Shown: positions 27,283 through 36,868, numbered from the stretch's first letter. The stretch: DNA of 64,000 nucleotides from JAFAMB01 sp963775805 (GCA_963775805.1 CAVZKG010000007.1:124001-188000), one strand, 5' to 3'. Numbers and translations are program-made. Notes: a model not told the origin generated them from the sequence alone.

Positions 27283-27666
27283 TTGATAACAGCGACGTTA
27301 GCCTTTCCATCGGATTGCGCCAAAACAAGATAAGCGGCGGCTTGCGCTGTCTCTTTCGCCGAAGTCGCTACGTTCGTGAAAACCTTTGGGTCGGCCACAG
27401 CCGTCAACAGCACAATGCCAGCGTGCAATACCGATGGCAACAGGGAAGCGTAGTCCGAAAAGAGGCTCGACGTAAAACGCTCCTCCAAGCTGTTGGAGGC
27501 CTGAGATGCCGACAGCGAGAAGGGTTGGCGCCGATAGCGCGTACCGATCGGCATCGACGATCCCTCTTGATAGCGCTAAAAATGGGGCTAACGCTTGGTC
27601 CGTTACATCTTCGGTCAATACCCGTTGTGTCTTCGCGATGGAAATCCCACGCCGTTTCGCCTCCAT
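27283..27666 (-). pseudogene. Possible decayed gene upstream of the lactonase
   Basis: Two overlapping minus-strand frames look protein-like in different parts: the first (from 27666) has TEDVTDQALAPFLALSRGIV and LSAPTLLAVGISGLQQLGGA, the second (ending at 27279) ends LAQSDGKANVAVIK. Joined by one frameshift near 27480 they would make a single hydrophobic protein of about 125 residues. I recognise no family, and the gene may be a chance frame; only its position beside other broken genes suggests decay. Confidence 0.3.
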
Positions 27667-27681
27667 TTAACTAGGTTCTTT

Positions 27682-28447
27682 ATGAAATGTTCTCTCTTCG
27701 ACTTGTCCAATAAACGTGTTCTTGTCACCGGATCCAACGGCGGTCTCGGTTTTGAACTCGCTCGCGGTCTCGCCCAACATGGAGCGAGAGTTATTCTCAA
27801 CGGCAGGAACCCGGAAAAACTCGGAAACGCCGTTGAGCGATTGCGCTCGGAAGACTTGTCCGCCGAAGGCTGCGTTTTTGATGTGACTAACGAGGCCTCG
27901 GTCATTGCCGCCGTTGGCGAGCTTGAATCGGCAGGACCGGTCGACTGCCTGATCAATAACGCCGGCATCCAGCGCCGCGTCAGTCTCGATCAGCTGGATT
28001 TGGTCACCTGGCGCGAGGTGCTTGATACGAATCTGACCAGCGCGATGCTTGTCTCCAGGGAAGTGGTCAAGCACATGATCTCACGTAAAGCCGGAAAGAT
28101 CGTAAACATCTGTTCCGTTATGAGCGATTCAGCTCGAACCACGACAGGACCTTACACCGCCGCAAAAGGAGGGCTCAAAATGCTGACCAAAGCCATGTGT
28201 GCGGACTGGGCTCAGTTCAACATTCAGATAAATGCGGTCGGACCGGGGTATTTCATTACGGAAATGACACAGGTCCTGGCAGATAATCCGAAATTTGACG
28301 CCTGGGTGAAAGAGCCGGACCCCATCACGGCGTTGGGGCAATCCGGCCGAACTCGCCGGCGCCGTCATATTCTTTTGTAGCGAAGCCTCCTCTTTCATCA
28401 ACGGGCAAATCATCTATGTGGATGGCGGAATGATTTCTGTCCTTTGA
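27682..28447 (+). pseudogene. SDR-family dehydrogenase with C-terminal frameshift (gluconate 5-dehydrogenase-like)
   Basis: NAD(P)-dependent short-chain dehydrogenase. TGSNGGLG cofactor motif at 16-23, INNAGIQ near 95, catalytic Ser in ICSVMSDS and YTAAK near 160-164. In the annotated frame the protein ends in a foreign tail after WVKEPDP. Reading one base later from about 28310 restores SRTPSRRWGNPAELAGAVIF and the usual family end SEASSFINGQIIYVDGG, stopping at 28447. So a single-base insertion near 28308-28316 breaks the last 45 residues. It may be a real mutation or a sequencing error. Start ATG 27682. Confidence 0.75.
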
Positions 28448-28536
28448 ATCGCGTATTGCAACGGGAGAAGTTTTTAGGCACTTCGTTATGCACTGTGGGT
28501 TCGTTCACGCGAATATTCGAAGGTGTTGCTGTCAAA

Positions 28537-29250
28537 ATGGTTTTGGGGCTGCTTGGGCTACTGGCGATTTGGTTGCTGGCTTCCTATCTTCTTGTGCCGG
28601 AATTGTGGAAGTTTCATTGGTCGCGCCATCCGGTGGTCACGAATGGGCCACGGTTCACGAGGACCGGATCCGGCAACCCCGGGGATCCGGTTAATCTCTC
28701 TTTTATCGGCAGTGAGACTGATCTTGTTGGGGCGTTGCTGGCAGCCGGTTGGTACCCGGCCGATCCGATCACTTTGAGAAGCAGCTTGCGGATAGCGGAG
28801 AGCACGATTTTTCACCGACCCTACGAGGATGCGCCGGTGAGCAATCTTTTTCTGTTTAACCACCGAGAGGATCTCGCTTTTGAGAAGCCGGTTGGGAACG
28901 ATGCACGCCAGCGACACCACGTGCGATTTTGGCGGGTGCCACAGCCGAGTCCGTCAGGCAAACCTTATTGGCTTGGAGCGATCACTTTTGATCGAAGCGT
29001 TGGTTTCAGTCATACAACCGGGAGAATCACGCATCATATTGCTCCCGATACTGATGCCGAACGGGACGGTTTGATCGCCGACCTTCAACGGGTCAATCGA
29101 GTGTGTGCTGTCGATTGGCAAGATGGATTTCAGGATCCTCCTGAAGGCCACAACGGGGATGGAGATCCCTGGAAAACCGATGGCCGTTTGCCGGTTATCA
29201 CACTTGCGGCATCTCAGCAAACTCCCGTGGCAGCCGAGCCAACTCAATAG
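28537..29250 (+). CDS. LssY C-terminal domain-like membrane-anchored protein
   Basis: 237 residues from ATG 28537 (a TTG start at 28444 would overlap the end of the SDR gene). One membrane anchor at about 2-22 (VLGLLGLLAIWLLASYLLVP), then a soluble domain with GDPVNLSFIGSETDLVGALL and AAGWYPADPITLRSSLRI, which is the pattern of the LssY C-terminal domain, and YWLGAITFDRSVGFSH. The family is of unknown function, often beside PAP2 phosphatases. No partner is seen here. Confidence 0.75.
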   Translation: MVLGLLGLLAIWLLASYLLVPELWKFHWSRHPVVTNGPRFTRTGSGNPGDPVNLSFIGSETDLVGALLAAGWYPADPITLRSSLRIAESTIFHRPYEDAPVSNLFLFNHREDLAFEKPVGNDARQRHHVRFWRVPQPSPSGKPYWLGAITFDRSVGFSHTTGRITHHIAPDTDAERDGLIADLQRVNRVCAVDWQDGFQDPPEGHNGDGDPWKTDGRLPVITLAASQQTPVAAEPTQ

Positions 29251-29301
29251 CCGGATAAACCTAGCTAGCATTTCTCACAGGGCTGCGCCTCGCTTTTCCG
29301 G

Positions 29302-29727
29302 CTATCGACGAATGTGGGTGAAGGTGATGAACTCACCGGCCGCATTGAGTACGACTTTAGCCCGGCCACTGCGAAGCACGACCTCCGTCGTTCCCATTTG
29401 GTCGCCCGCTTGCCTGAGACCATCATTCAGCGCGTGCGCAAAGTCTTCCAGAGTGTTAATTCCAGAATCAGGTCCTCTTGCAATCAGTCGCATGATGAAA
29501 TGACCGTTATGCGCTTCTCTTAGCCCGGCTTTCCCCATCGCGTTTCTTATCTCCTGCTGCGACAGACCTCGGAGCGACCGGTTTTTGATCAAACCTGTGA
29601 ACTCGACCCGGTTAAGTTGATGCGCCATACCTGACTGACCCCGTGGAGAATCTTCTAAAGAGATCGGCGTAACGGTCGTATAATTAAGGTCTACATTTGG
29701 GAAAAGATCGGGCATCGGAAAAAACAT
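29302..29727 (-). CDS. Small protein of unknown function
   Basis: 141 residues, no leader or membrane helix. Central part SQQEIRNAMGKAGLREAHNG looks like a helix, the rest (GTTEVVLRSGRAKVVLNAAG) like strands. It lies 24 bases after the sugar-binding protein gene in the same direction and so may be in the same transcript. Start is uncertain (Met 1 or Met 5); neither has a clear ribosome-binding site. No recognised family. Confidence 0.55.
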   Translation of the reverse strand: MFFPMPDLFPNVDLNYTTVTPISLEDSPRGQSGMAHQLNRVEFTGLIKNRSLRGLSQQEIRNAMGKAGLREAHNGHFIMRLIARGPDSGINTLEDFAHALNDGLRQAGDQMGTTEVVLRSGRAKVVLNAAGEFITFTHIRR

Positions 29728-29751
29728 CGGGATAAGTCATCTGCAATCGGC

Positions 29752-31020
29752 CTACTGAGGCTTATTCTTTTGCCAGGATTCTTCGATCTCTTTGGCAGCC
29801 TTTTCGGGTGTGGTCTTGCCTGACGCGAGATCGGCACAGACGTCTTCGAATACAAGTCCGGTATCAGGTCCCGTCAGTACATTCATCGCAAGTCCGAACC
29901 ATTCGGATTTGTCGATTGCCTGGGCGATACCTTTTAATAACGGATCCTGGATGGCGTCCGCGGTGCCTTTAACGGCGGAAATGAACAGTCCGGCAGACGC
30001 AAGTTTCGTTTGGGTCTCTTTGTCCTGCCAGACTTTCAGGAATTCGACAGCTTCCTTTGGGGAATCCTTCGTTACCAGCCATCCGTCAACGCTGCCGGTA
30101 AGGTCAGTCGACTTGCCTTTGCCTCCCTTAACTTCAGGAAACAGAATCCACCCCAATTGATCATCGGACAGACCCTTCTTATCCACAGCAGCCGAGCGGC
30201 CTTCCACTAGATCCCAGTTGCCCATTAAATGGAACGCCGCTTTCCCATCGTGAAACGTGCCGGCCGACTCCGAGTAGCTATTCGCCAGGTACCCGCTCTG
30301 GAACGGCTGAAGCGAAGCTAAATCCTGGAAAAGCTGAAAAGCTTTGACCACTCCCGGATTGGCGAATCCGCCATCCTTGTCTGCGTATACGGCGTCGGTT
30401 TCCTCTTTACCCAAGACGCGCATAATCAAATAGGTCGTATAAAGGTGGATCGTCCATTTATCCTTGCCGCCGACCGCCACCGGAGTGATACCCGCGGCTT
30501 TACACTTCTTCACCGCGTCGAGAAAATCGTCCCAGGTCTGGATTTTTGTCGGATCGACCCCGGCTTTCTCGCAGAGCGCTTTGTTGTACCAAAACACGAT
30601 TGGACCGAGATCATTCGGCACGCCGTATATTTTGCCGTCGACCGTGAAGTTCTGGAGCGCGGCCGGCGCAAAAGTCTCCTTGAATCCATCTGCAGAGACT
30701 TGACTGGTGATATCCTGGCAGATTCCCGAGCTAATCTGTTCCTCCATCACGCCACCGCCCCAGCTATGGAACATATTGGGGCGATCCTTCGATTGCAGAA
30801 GCGTTGGAAGCTTGGCCTTGAATGCCTCGTTTTCAAGGTAATCCCATTGGATTTTTACCCCGGGGTGAGCGCTTTCAAATTTTTGGGCAGCTTCCTGCCA
30901 GATCGCTCGGATCGCAGCGTTTGATTGGATATGCAGGACCTTGACGACGGTATCGGACCAAGCCGCGGTCGGAAGGGCCGAGATTGCAGCACAGAATAAT
31001 AGTATCTTGAAGCGTTTCAT
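29752..31020 (-). CDS. Extracellular sugar-binding protein (CUT1 type)
   Basis: 422 residues with a Sec leader (MKRFKILLFCAAISALPTAAWS). The mature protein is a type 2 solute-binding protein: VVKVLHIQSNAAIRAIWQEA, FESAHPGVKIQWDY, TVDGKIYGVPNDLGPIVFWY, and AAFHLMGNWDLVEG near 240. ATG 31020 was chosen, as the leader starts there. It should work with the two permeases at 35030-36868, from which it is separated by a TetR/SDR pair and the GH42 gene. No ATPase gene is present, so a shared MalK/MsmX-like ATPase elsewhere is expected. Confidence 0.92.
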   Translation of the reverse strand: MKRFKILLFCAAISALPTAAWSDTVVKVLHIQSNAAIRAIWQEAAQKFESAHPGVKIQWDYLENEAFKAKLPTLLQSKDRPNMFHSWGGGVMEEQISSGICQDITSQVSADGFKETFAPAALQNFTVDGKIYGVPNDLGPIVFWYNKALCEKAGVDPTKIQTWDDFLDAVKKCKAAGITPVAVGGKDKWTIHLYTTYLIMRVLGKEETDAVYADKDGGFANPGVVKAFQLFQDLASLQPFQSGYLANSYSESAGTFHDGKAAFHLMGNWDLVEGRSAAVDKKGLSDDQLGWILFPEVKGGKGKSTDLTGSVDGWLVTKDSPKEAVEFLKVWQDKETQTKLASAGLFISAVKGTADAIQDPLLKGIAQAIDKSEWFGLAMNVLTGPDTGLVFEDVCADLASGKTTPEKAAKEIEESWQKNKPQ

Positions 31021-31315
31021 TGCAGGATCAAAGAGCATTTGAATGAAATAGAGTTGAAAGGATCGAAAGATGCGGGCCGTGTCTGGGGGAGTGTGAATCG
31101 TTCGGTTCGGGTGGTTGTCGGCATCGACTATCGAAGAATGCCGCGGGCCCGTATAGGATGTTTGGATTGGTTTTGTATGTTATTACGATCCAGTCAGCGA
31201 ATGGCTGAACAGTTCACAACCCGGTGGTCTTGGTTCCAGCGACGCTCCCAACGCCGCCGTGGATATTGCACCCGGGTCAAGGATCTGAGTGTTGCTCAAC
31301 AGCAAATGCTGTGCA

Positions 31316-31918
31316 CTACGGTTTCGCGTGCATCCCAAGAACTATGCGTTCAATGATTTCGGGGACAAGGACGTCCAGGGACACCCCTTTGAATTTTCCG
31401 TCGGTGGAGATGGCAATAATTCCCTGAAGGGCGGCAAAAACGACCAGAGACAGACGGGCAGGATCGCCCGCAGTGACTTCGCCTCTTGTCTGACCTTCCG
31501 CGAAAATGATCGGTCCATAGGAGAAGGCCCGTTCGGTGGCTTCAAGTAATTCTGGTGGAGCATCGGTACGGTGCTTGGCTTCAAACATTAGTCCGCATAA
31601 AGCAGGATGCTTCAGTTGGAAACCAACATAAGCACGGGCCAGTTTAGTCAAACGCGCACCGAAATCTTCCCCACGGTCTTTGACGGCCCTGCTTAGGACA
31701 GCGCTCAACCGTTCGAACCCGCGGATTGCTAGTCCATCAAGCAGCGCCTGTTTATTTGAAAAGTGACGGAGCGGCGAGGTATGGCTTACGCCCAGTTCGC
31801 GGCTGAGTTCACGCAACGTCACGCGCCGAACGCCACCCGACTCCAAGGCATTCTCCGCCGTGCGAAGCAACGATTCACGGAGATTTCCATGATGGTACGG
31901 ACGAGTTGGCGCTTTCAT
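31316..31918 (-). CDS. TetR/AcrR-family transcriptional regulator
   Basis: 200 residues. The N-terminal HTH is clear: YHHGNLRESLLRTAENAL, then VTLRELSRELGVSHTSPLRHFSNKQ. The C-terminal ligand domain (YVGFQLKHPALCGLMFEA) belongs to the WHG-type. It is divergent from the SDR gene with an 82-base gap that holds two near-palindromes with a common half-site, so it very likely represses itself and the SDR. Confidence 0.93.
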   Translation of the reverse strand: MKAPTRPYHHGNLRESLLRTAENALESGGVRRVTLRELSRELGVSHTSPLRHFSNKQALLDGLAIRGFERLSAVLSRAVKDRGEDFGARLTKLARAYVGFQLKHPALCGLMFEAKHRTDAPPELLEATERAFSYGPIIFAEGQTRGEVTAGDPARLSLVVFAALQGIIAISTDGKFKGVSLDVLVPEIIERIVLGMHAKP

Positions 31919-31955
31919 CGGTTTATTTTACATCGGTGAAAAATATTTTACAGTA

Positions 31956-31969
31956 TGTTAACGTTGACA
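31956..31969. promoter_or_regulatory. TetR operator candidate 1
   Basis: TGTTAACGTTGACA: two 7-base halves, 6 of 7 positions symmetric. Lies in the TetR/SDR divergent gap. Half-site shared with 31974-31990. Confidence 0.55.
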
Positions 31970-31971
31970 AC

Positions 31972-31992
31972 AATGTTTACAACGTAGACATT
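31972..31992. promoter_or_regulatory. TetR operator candidate 2
   Basis: Arms AATGTTTA (31972-31979) and TAGACATT (31985-31992), 7 of 8 symmetric, spaced by CAACG. Core halves TGTTTAC and GTAGACA match the halves of the neighbouring site. Only nine bases separate it from the SDR start codon, which suits repression of that gene. Confidence 0.55.
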
Positions 31993-32000
31993 GCCCCAAC

Positions 32001-32762
32001 ATGAAACTCACTGATAATACCATTCTCATCACGGGCGGTGGCTCCGGTATCGGTCGCGGACTAGCCGAAGCTTTTCACGCTTTGGGCAACAAGGTCATAA
32101 TCGCAGGCCGGCGACAGAAGGTCTTGGATGAAACGACTGAAGCTAATCCGGGAATGACTTCCCTTGCTTTGGATATCGAAAATCCCAGCGCTATCCGCGC
32201 ATTTGCGGCCCAAATTACGACTCTGCATCCCGACTTGAATGTTTTAATCAACAACGCAGGCATCGCGAGAGAGGAGAATCTAAAGGCGCAACCGAAAGAA
32301 CTCGTCGATGTGGAGGCGATGATTGCGACTAATTTGCTCGGGCCCATTCGTCTCACCGCGGCACTGCTTCCTCACCTTCAAAATCAACCGCATTCGGCGA
32401 TCCTGAACGTTTCTTCAGGTCTGGCGTTCGTTCCGCTTCCTGGCGCACCTACCTATTCCGCAACGAAGGCGGCGCTTCATTCCTACACGCTCTCTTTGCG
32501 GGCGCAACTTCGGGACACGTCGGTGCAAGTGGTGGAGATTATTCCACCTTATGTGCAGACTGAACTGGGAGGGTCGCACCAGGCGAACGATCCCCGCGCT
32601 ATGCCACTGGCCGAATACATCGCCGAGACGATGCAGATTCTAAAGAGCCAGCCGGATTCGCCGGAAAACTGTGTCGAAGGAGTAAAGTTTCTTCGCTTTG
32701 CCGAGGCAACCGGGTCATTCGACAAGGCTTTCGAAATTCTCGCGCAAATGACCTTTGAATAA
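32001..32762 (+). CDS. SDR-family oxidoreductase (DltE-like)
   Basis: 253 residues. Cofactor site TGGGSGIGRGLAEAF at about 11-25, INNAGIAREENL near 85, catalytic Ser in NVSSGLAFVPLPG and Tyr-Lys in YSATKAALHSY near 150. The DltE-like subgroup is recognised by the IIPPYVQTELGG segment near 185. Substrate unknown. It is controlled in all likelihood by the divergent TetR protein. The pair sits inside a sugar-uptake cluster without an obvious functional link. Confidence 0.9.
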   Translation: MKLTDNTILITGGGSGIGRGLAEAFHALGNKVIIAGRRQKVLDETTEANPGMTSLALDIENPSAIRAFAAQITTLHPDLNVLINNAGIAREENLKAQPKELVDVEAMIATNLLGPIRLTAALLPHLQNQPHSAILNVSSGLAFVPLPGAPTYSATKAALHSYTLSLRAQLRDTSVQVVEIIPPYVQTELGGSHQANDPRAMPLAEYIAETMQILKSQPDSPENCVEGVKFLRFAEATGSFDKAFEILAQMTFE

Positions 32763-32846
32763 ATAACGACTCACCACCAGGCGCTCGCTGAGCCGTGCAG
32801 TTTGCGCTGTTTGTTTTGATGATCCACGATTAGCGCGATCGAATAA

Positions 32847-34958
32847 CTAGTTTTTACTTCCTTGGACTTGCCTGCTCGTTAAGGAATTTCTTTCGCAGCG
32901 AATAAACTGTACGCCATAGGCCGGGATTTCTGACCGACCTTGCAGTTCTTTGCTTTCCAGTAGATCAACGGTCGAATCTCTATAGGTCACCGGCTGCGGT
33001 CTGCTGGTGAAATTTAACAGCAAGCAGAACTGTTCAGTCTCATTGGATCGAACCATGGCCTGAACGTCGGCAGAAATATCCGCCCACGGCGCAAGCGGAT
33101 CTTGAATCGAAAGCGCGTCCAACAGCGCCGTCACATTCTCAGGCGTGAAGAAACTCCCAAAATGGATTACCCGGCCTTTGCCTTTATGATGAACGGTTAC
33201 GGCAGGTTGACCCGCGTAATAGTCAGACATATAGGAGGCAAGCACGCTGACGTTGTCATCGATGCCGACAAGGACCTCGTTAAAGATCGGAGATTCAAGT
33301 AGCGTTTCCGAATGGTCAAAACGGATCGAGGAGGTCTCACCCGGTGTCACCACCGTAAAATCAGCCACTCGTATGCCCACCAGGTTCTCGTAAAAGGATT
33401 TTCCGGCCGCGTCGTAACACCAATGGTTGCGATCCCGGTAACCGCTCCAGCAACCGAAAACCAGCGTACCGCCACTTTCCACATAAGTTTGCAATGCCAG
33501 CACGTCGGACTCCGTCAATATGTGCGCGTGGGGGAAAAAGACGATTTCGTAACCGGCCAGGTCGCCTGCTTCTCGAACGTCCGATAAAGAACGCACATCG
33601 ACAGAGAAATGCCGCTCCGACAAGGCTTGGAACACGCTCAGTTCATTTGCTTCGCGGTGATCGCCAGTGGCCCGCTCGATCCGGGCATGCGATTGGTTGT
33701 CGTAATCGTACAAAATCGCTGCGGTGGAAATACAGCGGGTGCCGGTCAGGATTGGGGACACCCGTTTGATTTCCTCCCCGAGCCTTTTGGCTTCCTCTAG
33801 TCGCCACGTGTTGCGCTCGTCGTGGTACAGCAGGCCGTTCCAATGGGCTTCGGAACCATAGGGCAGTGAACGCCAGCGAAAAAACAGGAGGCCGTCCGCT
33901 CCATTGGCGATGGAGTTCCAACACCAGAGCCGCATCTGTCCCGGTTTAGGAGTGGGGTGGAGGTAGTCGCGGTTGCCGTTCAAGCCCCCTCCGATTTGGC
34001 CGCTTGGGCCCGACTGCTGCTCTAGCACCATGAACTTGCAAGAAACTCCGCGCATTCGCGAAAGAAGCCGCGACTCGGAACGGTCGCGAAATCGCGTCGG
34101 GAGGTTGAGGTCGCAAACCTTGAATTCCGGGTAAGAATCGTACGACACAAAGTCAACGGCTTCCTGCACAAACTTTGGCAAATCCACGCTCGTCATCGAT
34201 TGGAAAGCGTTGTGGGTCACGAACTGATGAGGCGCGATTCGCTTGATGATCTGTCGTTGCATCACCCCAAACCGGATCGTCATGTCCGAGGTGAACCGAT
34301 AGAAGTCCAACAGCAGGCTTGGGTTTTGATAAGTAACAGTGGGCCGCGGCAGCCAGACTTGATCCCAGGCGCTATAAGTCTGCGACCAGAAAGCTGTGCC
34401 CCAGGCCTGGTTTAAGGCTTCAAGTGTACCGTACCGTTCCTGGCACCAGATGCGGAAGGCTTCGTGGTCACTTGCCGCAAAACTGACGTCTAAATGACAG
34501 TTGAGTTCGTTGTCAATCTGCCAGCCGATCACTGCCGGATGAACTTTGTAGTGTTCGGCTAGTGCCTCCGTAATGGCTTCCGACTTCTGTCGATAAATCG
34601 GTGACGTGTAGTTGTAGTGTCGCCTTGAACCATGCCGCAGGTGCGCTCCATCAAAGCTCACGCGCAATACTTCCGGGTAACGTTCGGTCAGCCACGCCGG
34701 CGGCGTGTACGTCGGTGTGCCCATAATGGCTTTAAGTTCGTGCCTTTCGCAAATCTCAAGCGCGCAGTCGAACATGGAAAAGTCGTAGCGCCCATCCTCA
34801 GGTTCCCAGATGCTCCAGGCTCCTTCCCCCATTCGTACCACGTTCATTCCGGTCTCGGCAATGCGCGCAAGATCGGAATCCCATCGGGCTTCGGGCCATT
34901 GCTCCGGATAGTAAACAACGCCGTACAGAAACGAATCGTAGGTATAACTTTTATTCAC
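32847..34958 (-). CDS. GH42 beta-galactosidase
   Basis: 703 residues, cytoplasmic (no leader). Cleaves terminal beta-galactosides by family. TIM-barrel start FLYGVVYYPEQWPEARWDSD, acid/base E151 in IGWQIDNELNCH, and nucleophile E313 in FMVLEQQSGPSG. A trimerisation-like domain (ILYDYDNQSHARIE from about 415) and a C-terminal beta domain follow. The gene lies 71 bases after the MalG-type permease, same strand, so the imported sugar is probably a beta-galactoside or galactan fragment. Confidence 0.93.
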   Translation of the reverse strand: MNKSYTYDSFLYGVVYYPEQWPEARWDSDLARIAETGMNVVRMGEGAWSIWEPEDGRYDFSMFDCALEICERHELKAIMGTPTYTPPAWLTERYPEVLRVSFDGAHLRHGSRRHYNYTSPIYRQKSEAITEALAEHYKVHPAVIGWQIDNELNCHLDVSFAASDHEAFRIWCQERYGTLEALNQAWGTAFWSQTYSAWDQVWLPRPTVTYQNPSLLLDFYRFTSDMTIRFGVMQRQIIKRIAPHQFVTHNAFQSMTSVDLPKFVQEAVDFVSYDSYPEFKVCDLNLPTRFRDRSESRLLSRMRGVSCKFMVLEQQSGPSGQIGGGLNGNRDYLHPTPKPGQMRLWCWNSIANGADGLLFFRWRSLPYGSEAHWNGLLYHDERNTWRLEEAKRLGEEIKRVSPILTGTRCISTAAILYDYDNQSHARIERATGDHREANELSVFQALSERHFSVDVRSLSDVREAGDLAGYEIVFFPHAHILTESDVLALQTYVESGGTLVFGCWSGYRDRNHWCYDAAGKSFYENLVGIRVADFTVVTPGETSSIRFDHSETLLESPIFNEVLVGIDDNVSVLASYMSDYYAGQPAVTVHHKGKGRVIHFGSFFTPENVTALLDALSIQDPLAPWADISADVQAMVRSNETEQFCLLLNFTSRPQPVTYRDSTVDLLESKELQGRSEIPAYGVQFIRCERNSLTSRQVQGSKN

Positions 34959-35029
34959 GGTGAAATTTTTGAAGTTGGAAATCTCAAGCGGTAAATCAAT
35001 CGCAGGATTTCAAGGTTATCGGATAGCGT

Positions 35030-35986
35030 TTAGCCTTTCGTGGCGCCTGCTGTTAAACCGCCGCGCCAATATTTGCCGAGGACGATGAAGGCAAACAGGA
35101 GTGGCAATACACTGATCAGCGAACCCAAAGCAATAAGGTTATAGACCGGTCTTCCGCCCGCGTTGGAACTGACACTGTTCCATACATTGAGCCCCAGAGT
35201 GAGTGGAAAGAGACTGTCCTGGTTTAATACGATCAATGGTAGAAAAAAGTTGTTCCACGCCCCGACAAAACAGAGCAGAGCAACTGTTACCAGACCGGTC
35301 TGCATTAGAGGCATTCCGATGCGACAGAAAATCTGCCATTCGGTTGCCCCCTCCAGACGTGAGGCCTCGATCAGTTCATTTGGGAAGCCGGAATCCCAAA
35401 ATGTCTTCATCAGGTAAAGGCCAAAAGGGTTCACCAGGCTCGGAAGAATAACACCCCACATCGTGTTGACCAAGCCGACCTTGTTCAACATCAGAAACAG
35501 AGGCAACACCAACGCTGTCGATGGTACCATGATCGTTCCCAGGATAAAATTGAACAGAAACGCTTTGCCCGGAAACTCGTACTTGGAAAAGGCGTAGCCG
35601 CCCATGGCGCAAATGAGAGTGCTTCCCAGCGTGATGGAGCCGGCGTAAATCAGGGAGTTACCAAACCACCGCAGGAAAATCCCGTCCTGGTAGGTGAAGA
35701 GGCCGGCGAGGTTCTCAAAAAGATGCACGGGACTCGCAAACCACAAACCGAAGGTGGAGAAAAGCTGGCCGTTATCCTTGGTCATCGCAGCGATGATCCA
35801 CATTGCGGGCAGCACACAATAGAATAGGAACGCTGCGAGAACAATGTTCCGCAAAGCGCCCGGGAGACGGGAACTGCCAGCATCCTGTCGAGAGTCTGGG
35901 GGCGGCGCGACTACGGTCCCCGGAGATACGGCAGACAGAGCCGCATCGCCAGAGCCGGTTGAGGAGAATGGTTGATTTGAGGCCAT
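35030..35986 (-). CDS. CUT1 sugar ABC permease (MalG type)
   Basis: 318 residues with six membrane segments after a proline-rich cytoplasmic start. The EAA loop is present as ELIEASRLEGATEWQIFCRI near residue 210-230 (EAA-x3-G signature in the form EAS-RLEG), and the end matches MalG-type proteins (NSVSSNAGGRPVYNLIALGS, GLTAGATKG). Follows the MalF-type permease after 15 bases. Confidence 0.93.
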   Translation of the reverse strand: MASNQPFSSTGSGDAALSAVSPGTVVAPPPDSRQDAGSSRLPGALRNIVLAAFLFYCVLPAMWIIAAMTKDNGQLFSTFGLWFASPVHLFENLAGLFTYQDGIFLRWFGNSLIYAGSITLGSTLICAMGGYAFSKYEFPGKAFLFNFILGTIMVPSTALVLPLFLMLNKVGLVNTMWGVILPSLVNPFGLYLMKTFWDSGFPNELIEASRLEGATEWQIFCRIGMPLMQTGLVTVALLCFVGAWNNFFLPLIVLNQDSLFPLTLGLNVWNSVSSNAGGRPVYNLIALGSLISVLPLLFAFIVLGKYWRGGLTAGATKG

Positions 35987-36001
35987 AAACTTTCGGGCTT
36001 T

Positions 36002-36868
36002 CTATCGAGAACCGATGCGGCGTAGAAAGGGCCCACTGATCGCGAATATAAGGAGCGCAAGCAGGATGGCCAGGGCGCCCGCGTAGGAGTAGTTAGCGTC
36101 GCGTGCCGCAGTTAGATAGAGGTAAAGGTTAGGGGTGATGTTGTCCGCGACATAGCCAAGCGGGCGCAGGACAAACGCTTCGGTGAAGAGTTGCGAAGTG
36201 CCGATAACCGAGAAAATGAATAACAGCTTCAGCGTGGGCATCAGCAACGGGACCTTGATGGAACGGACAATGTCCCACCGCGAAGCGCCATCGACACGGG
36301 CGGCTTCGTACAGCTCTTGAGGGATCGCCTGCAGCGCCGCAAACAGTGTGATCATGTTGTAGCCCGTCCATGTCCAGGTGACGATGTTGGCGATCGATGC
36401 GAGCACCAATCCTGGCGATAGGAAATTGATCCCGCCCCAGTGGAGCGCACTCAAAATTTGGTTAAAAGGTGAAAGGTTCGGCGAGTACAGGTAACCCCAG
36501 ATTAGGGCACCTATCGCTGTCGGGATTCCGTAAGGCATAAAGAATGCCGTCCGGCACACCTTCATGAAAACGCCACGCGACTGGTCAAGGAGCAGAGCCA
36601 GAATAATCGCCAAACCGAGCATGACGGGCACCTGAACGACACCAAAAGTAAACATGTTTTTGATGCCGTTAAGGAAGTCCCCGTCCTGAATCGCCCGAAG
36701 ATAGTTTGCGAAGCCCCCAAATACTTCTTTTGCTGGGCCAATGCCAATCCGTTTCCGGATGAAAAGGCTCAGGTAAACGGCGTACAATACCGGAGACAGA
36801 TAGAAGATGACAAATACCGTCAGGAAAGGCGCTAGGAACAACAGGGCGGATTTACGGTGCTGGTGCAT
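36002..36868 (-). CDS. CUT1 sugar ABC permease (MalF type)
   Basis: 288 residues, six membrane segments. EAA loop ELYEAARVDGASRWDIVRSI near residue 190-210; N-terminus HRKSALLFLAPFLTVFVIFY typical. First gene of the minus-strand run permease-permease-GH42. Divergent from a LacI regulator, with a paired operator in the gap (36989-37055), so its transcription is most likely LacI-controlled. Confidence 0.93.
   Translation of the reverse strand: MHQHRKSALLFLAPFLTVFVIFYLSPVLYAVYLSLFIRKRIGIGPAKEVFGGFANYLRAIQDGDFLNGIKNMFTFGVVQVPVMLGLAIILALLLDQSRGVFMKVCRTAFFMPYGIPTAIGALIWGYLYSPNLSPFNQILSALHWGGINFLSPGLVLASIANIVTWTWTGYNMITLFAALQAIPQELYEAARVDGASRWDIVRSIKVPLLMPTLKLLFIFSVIGTSQLFTEAFVLRPLGYVADNITPNLYLYLTAARDANYSYAGALAILLALLIFAISGPFLRRIGSR

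Noticed and set aside
27156..27674. 172-codon plus-strand frame across the lactonase start
   Set aside because: It is antisense to the lactonase and to the decayed frames, with no protein-like pattern.
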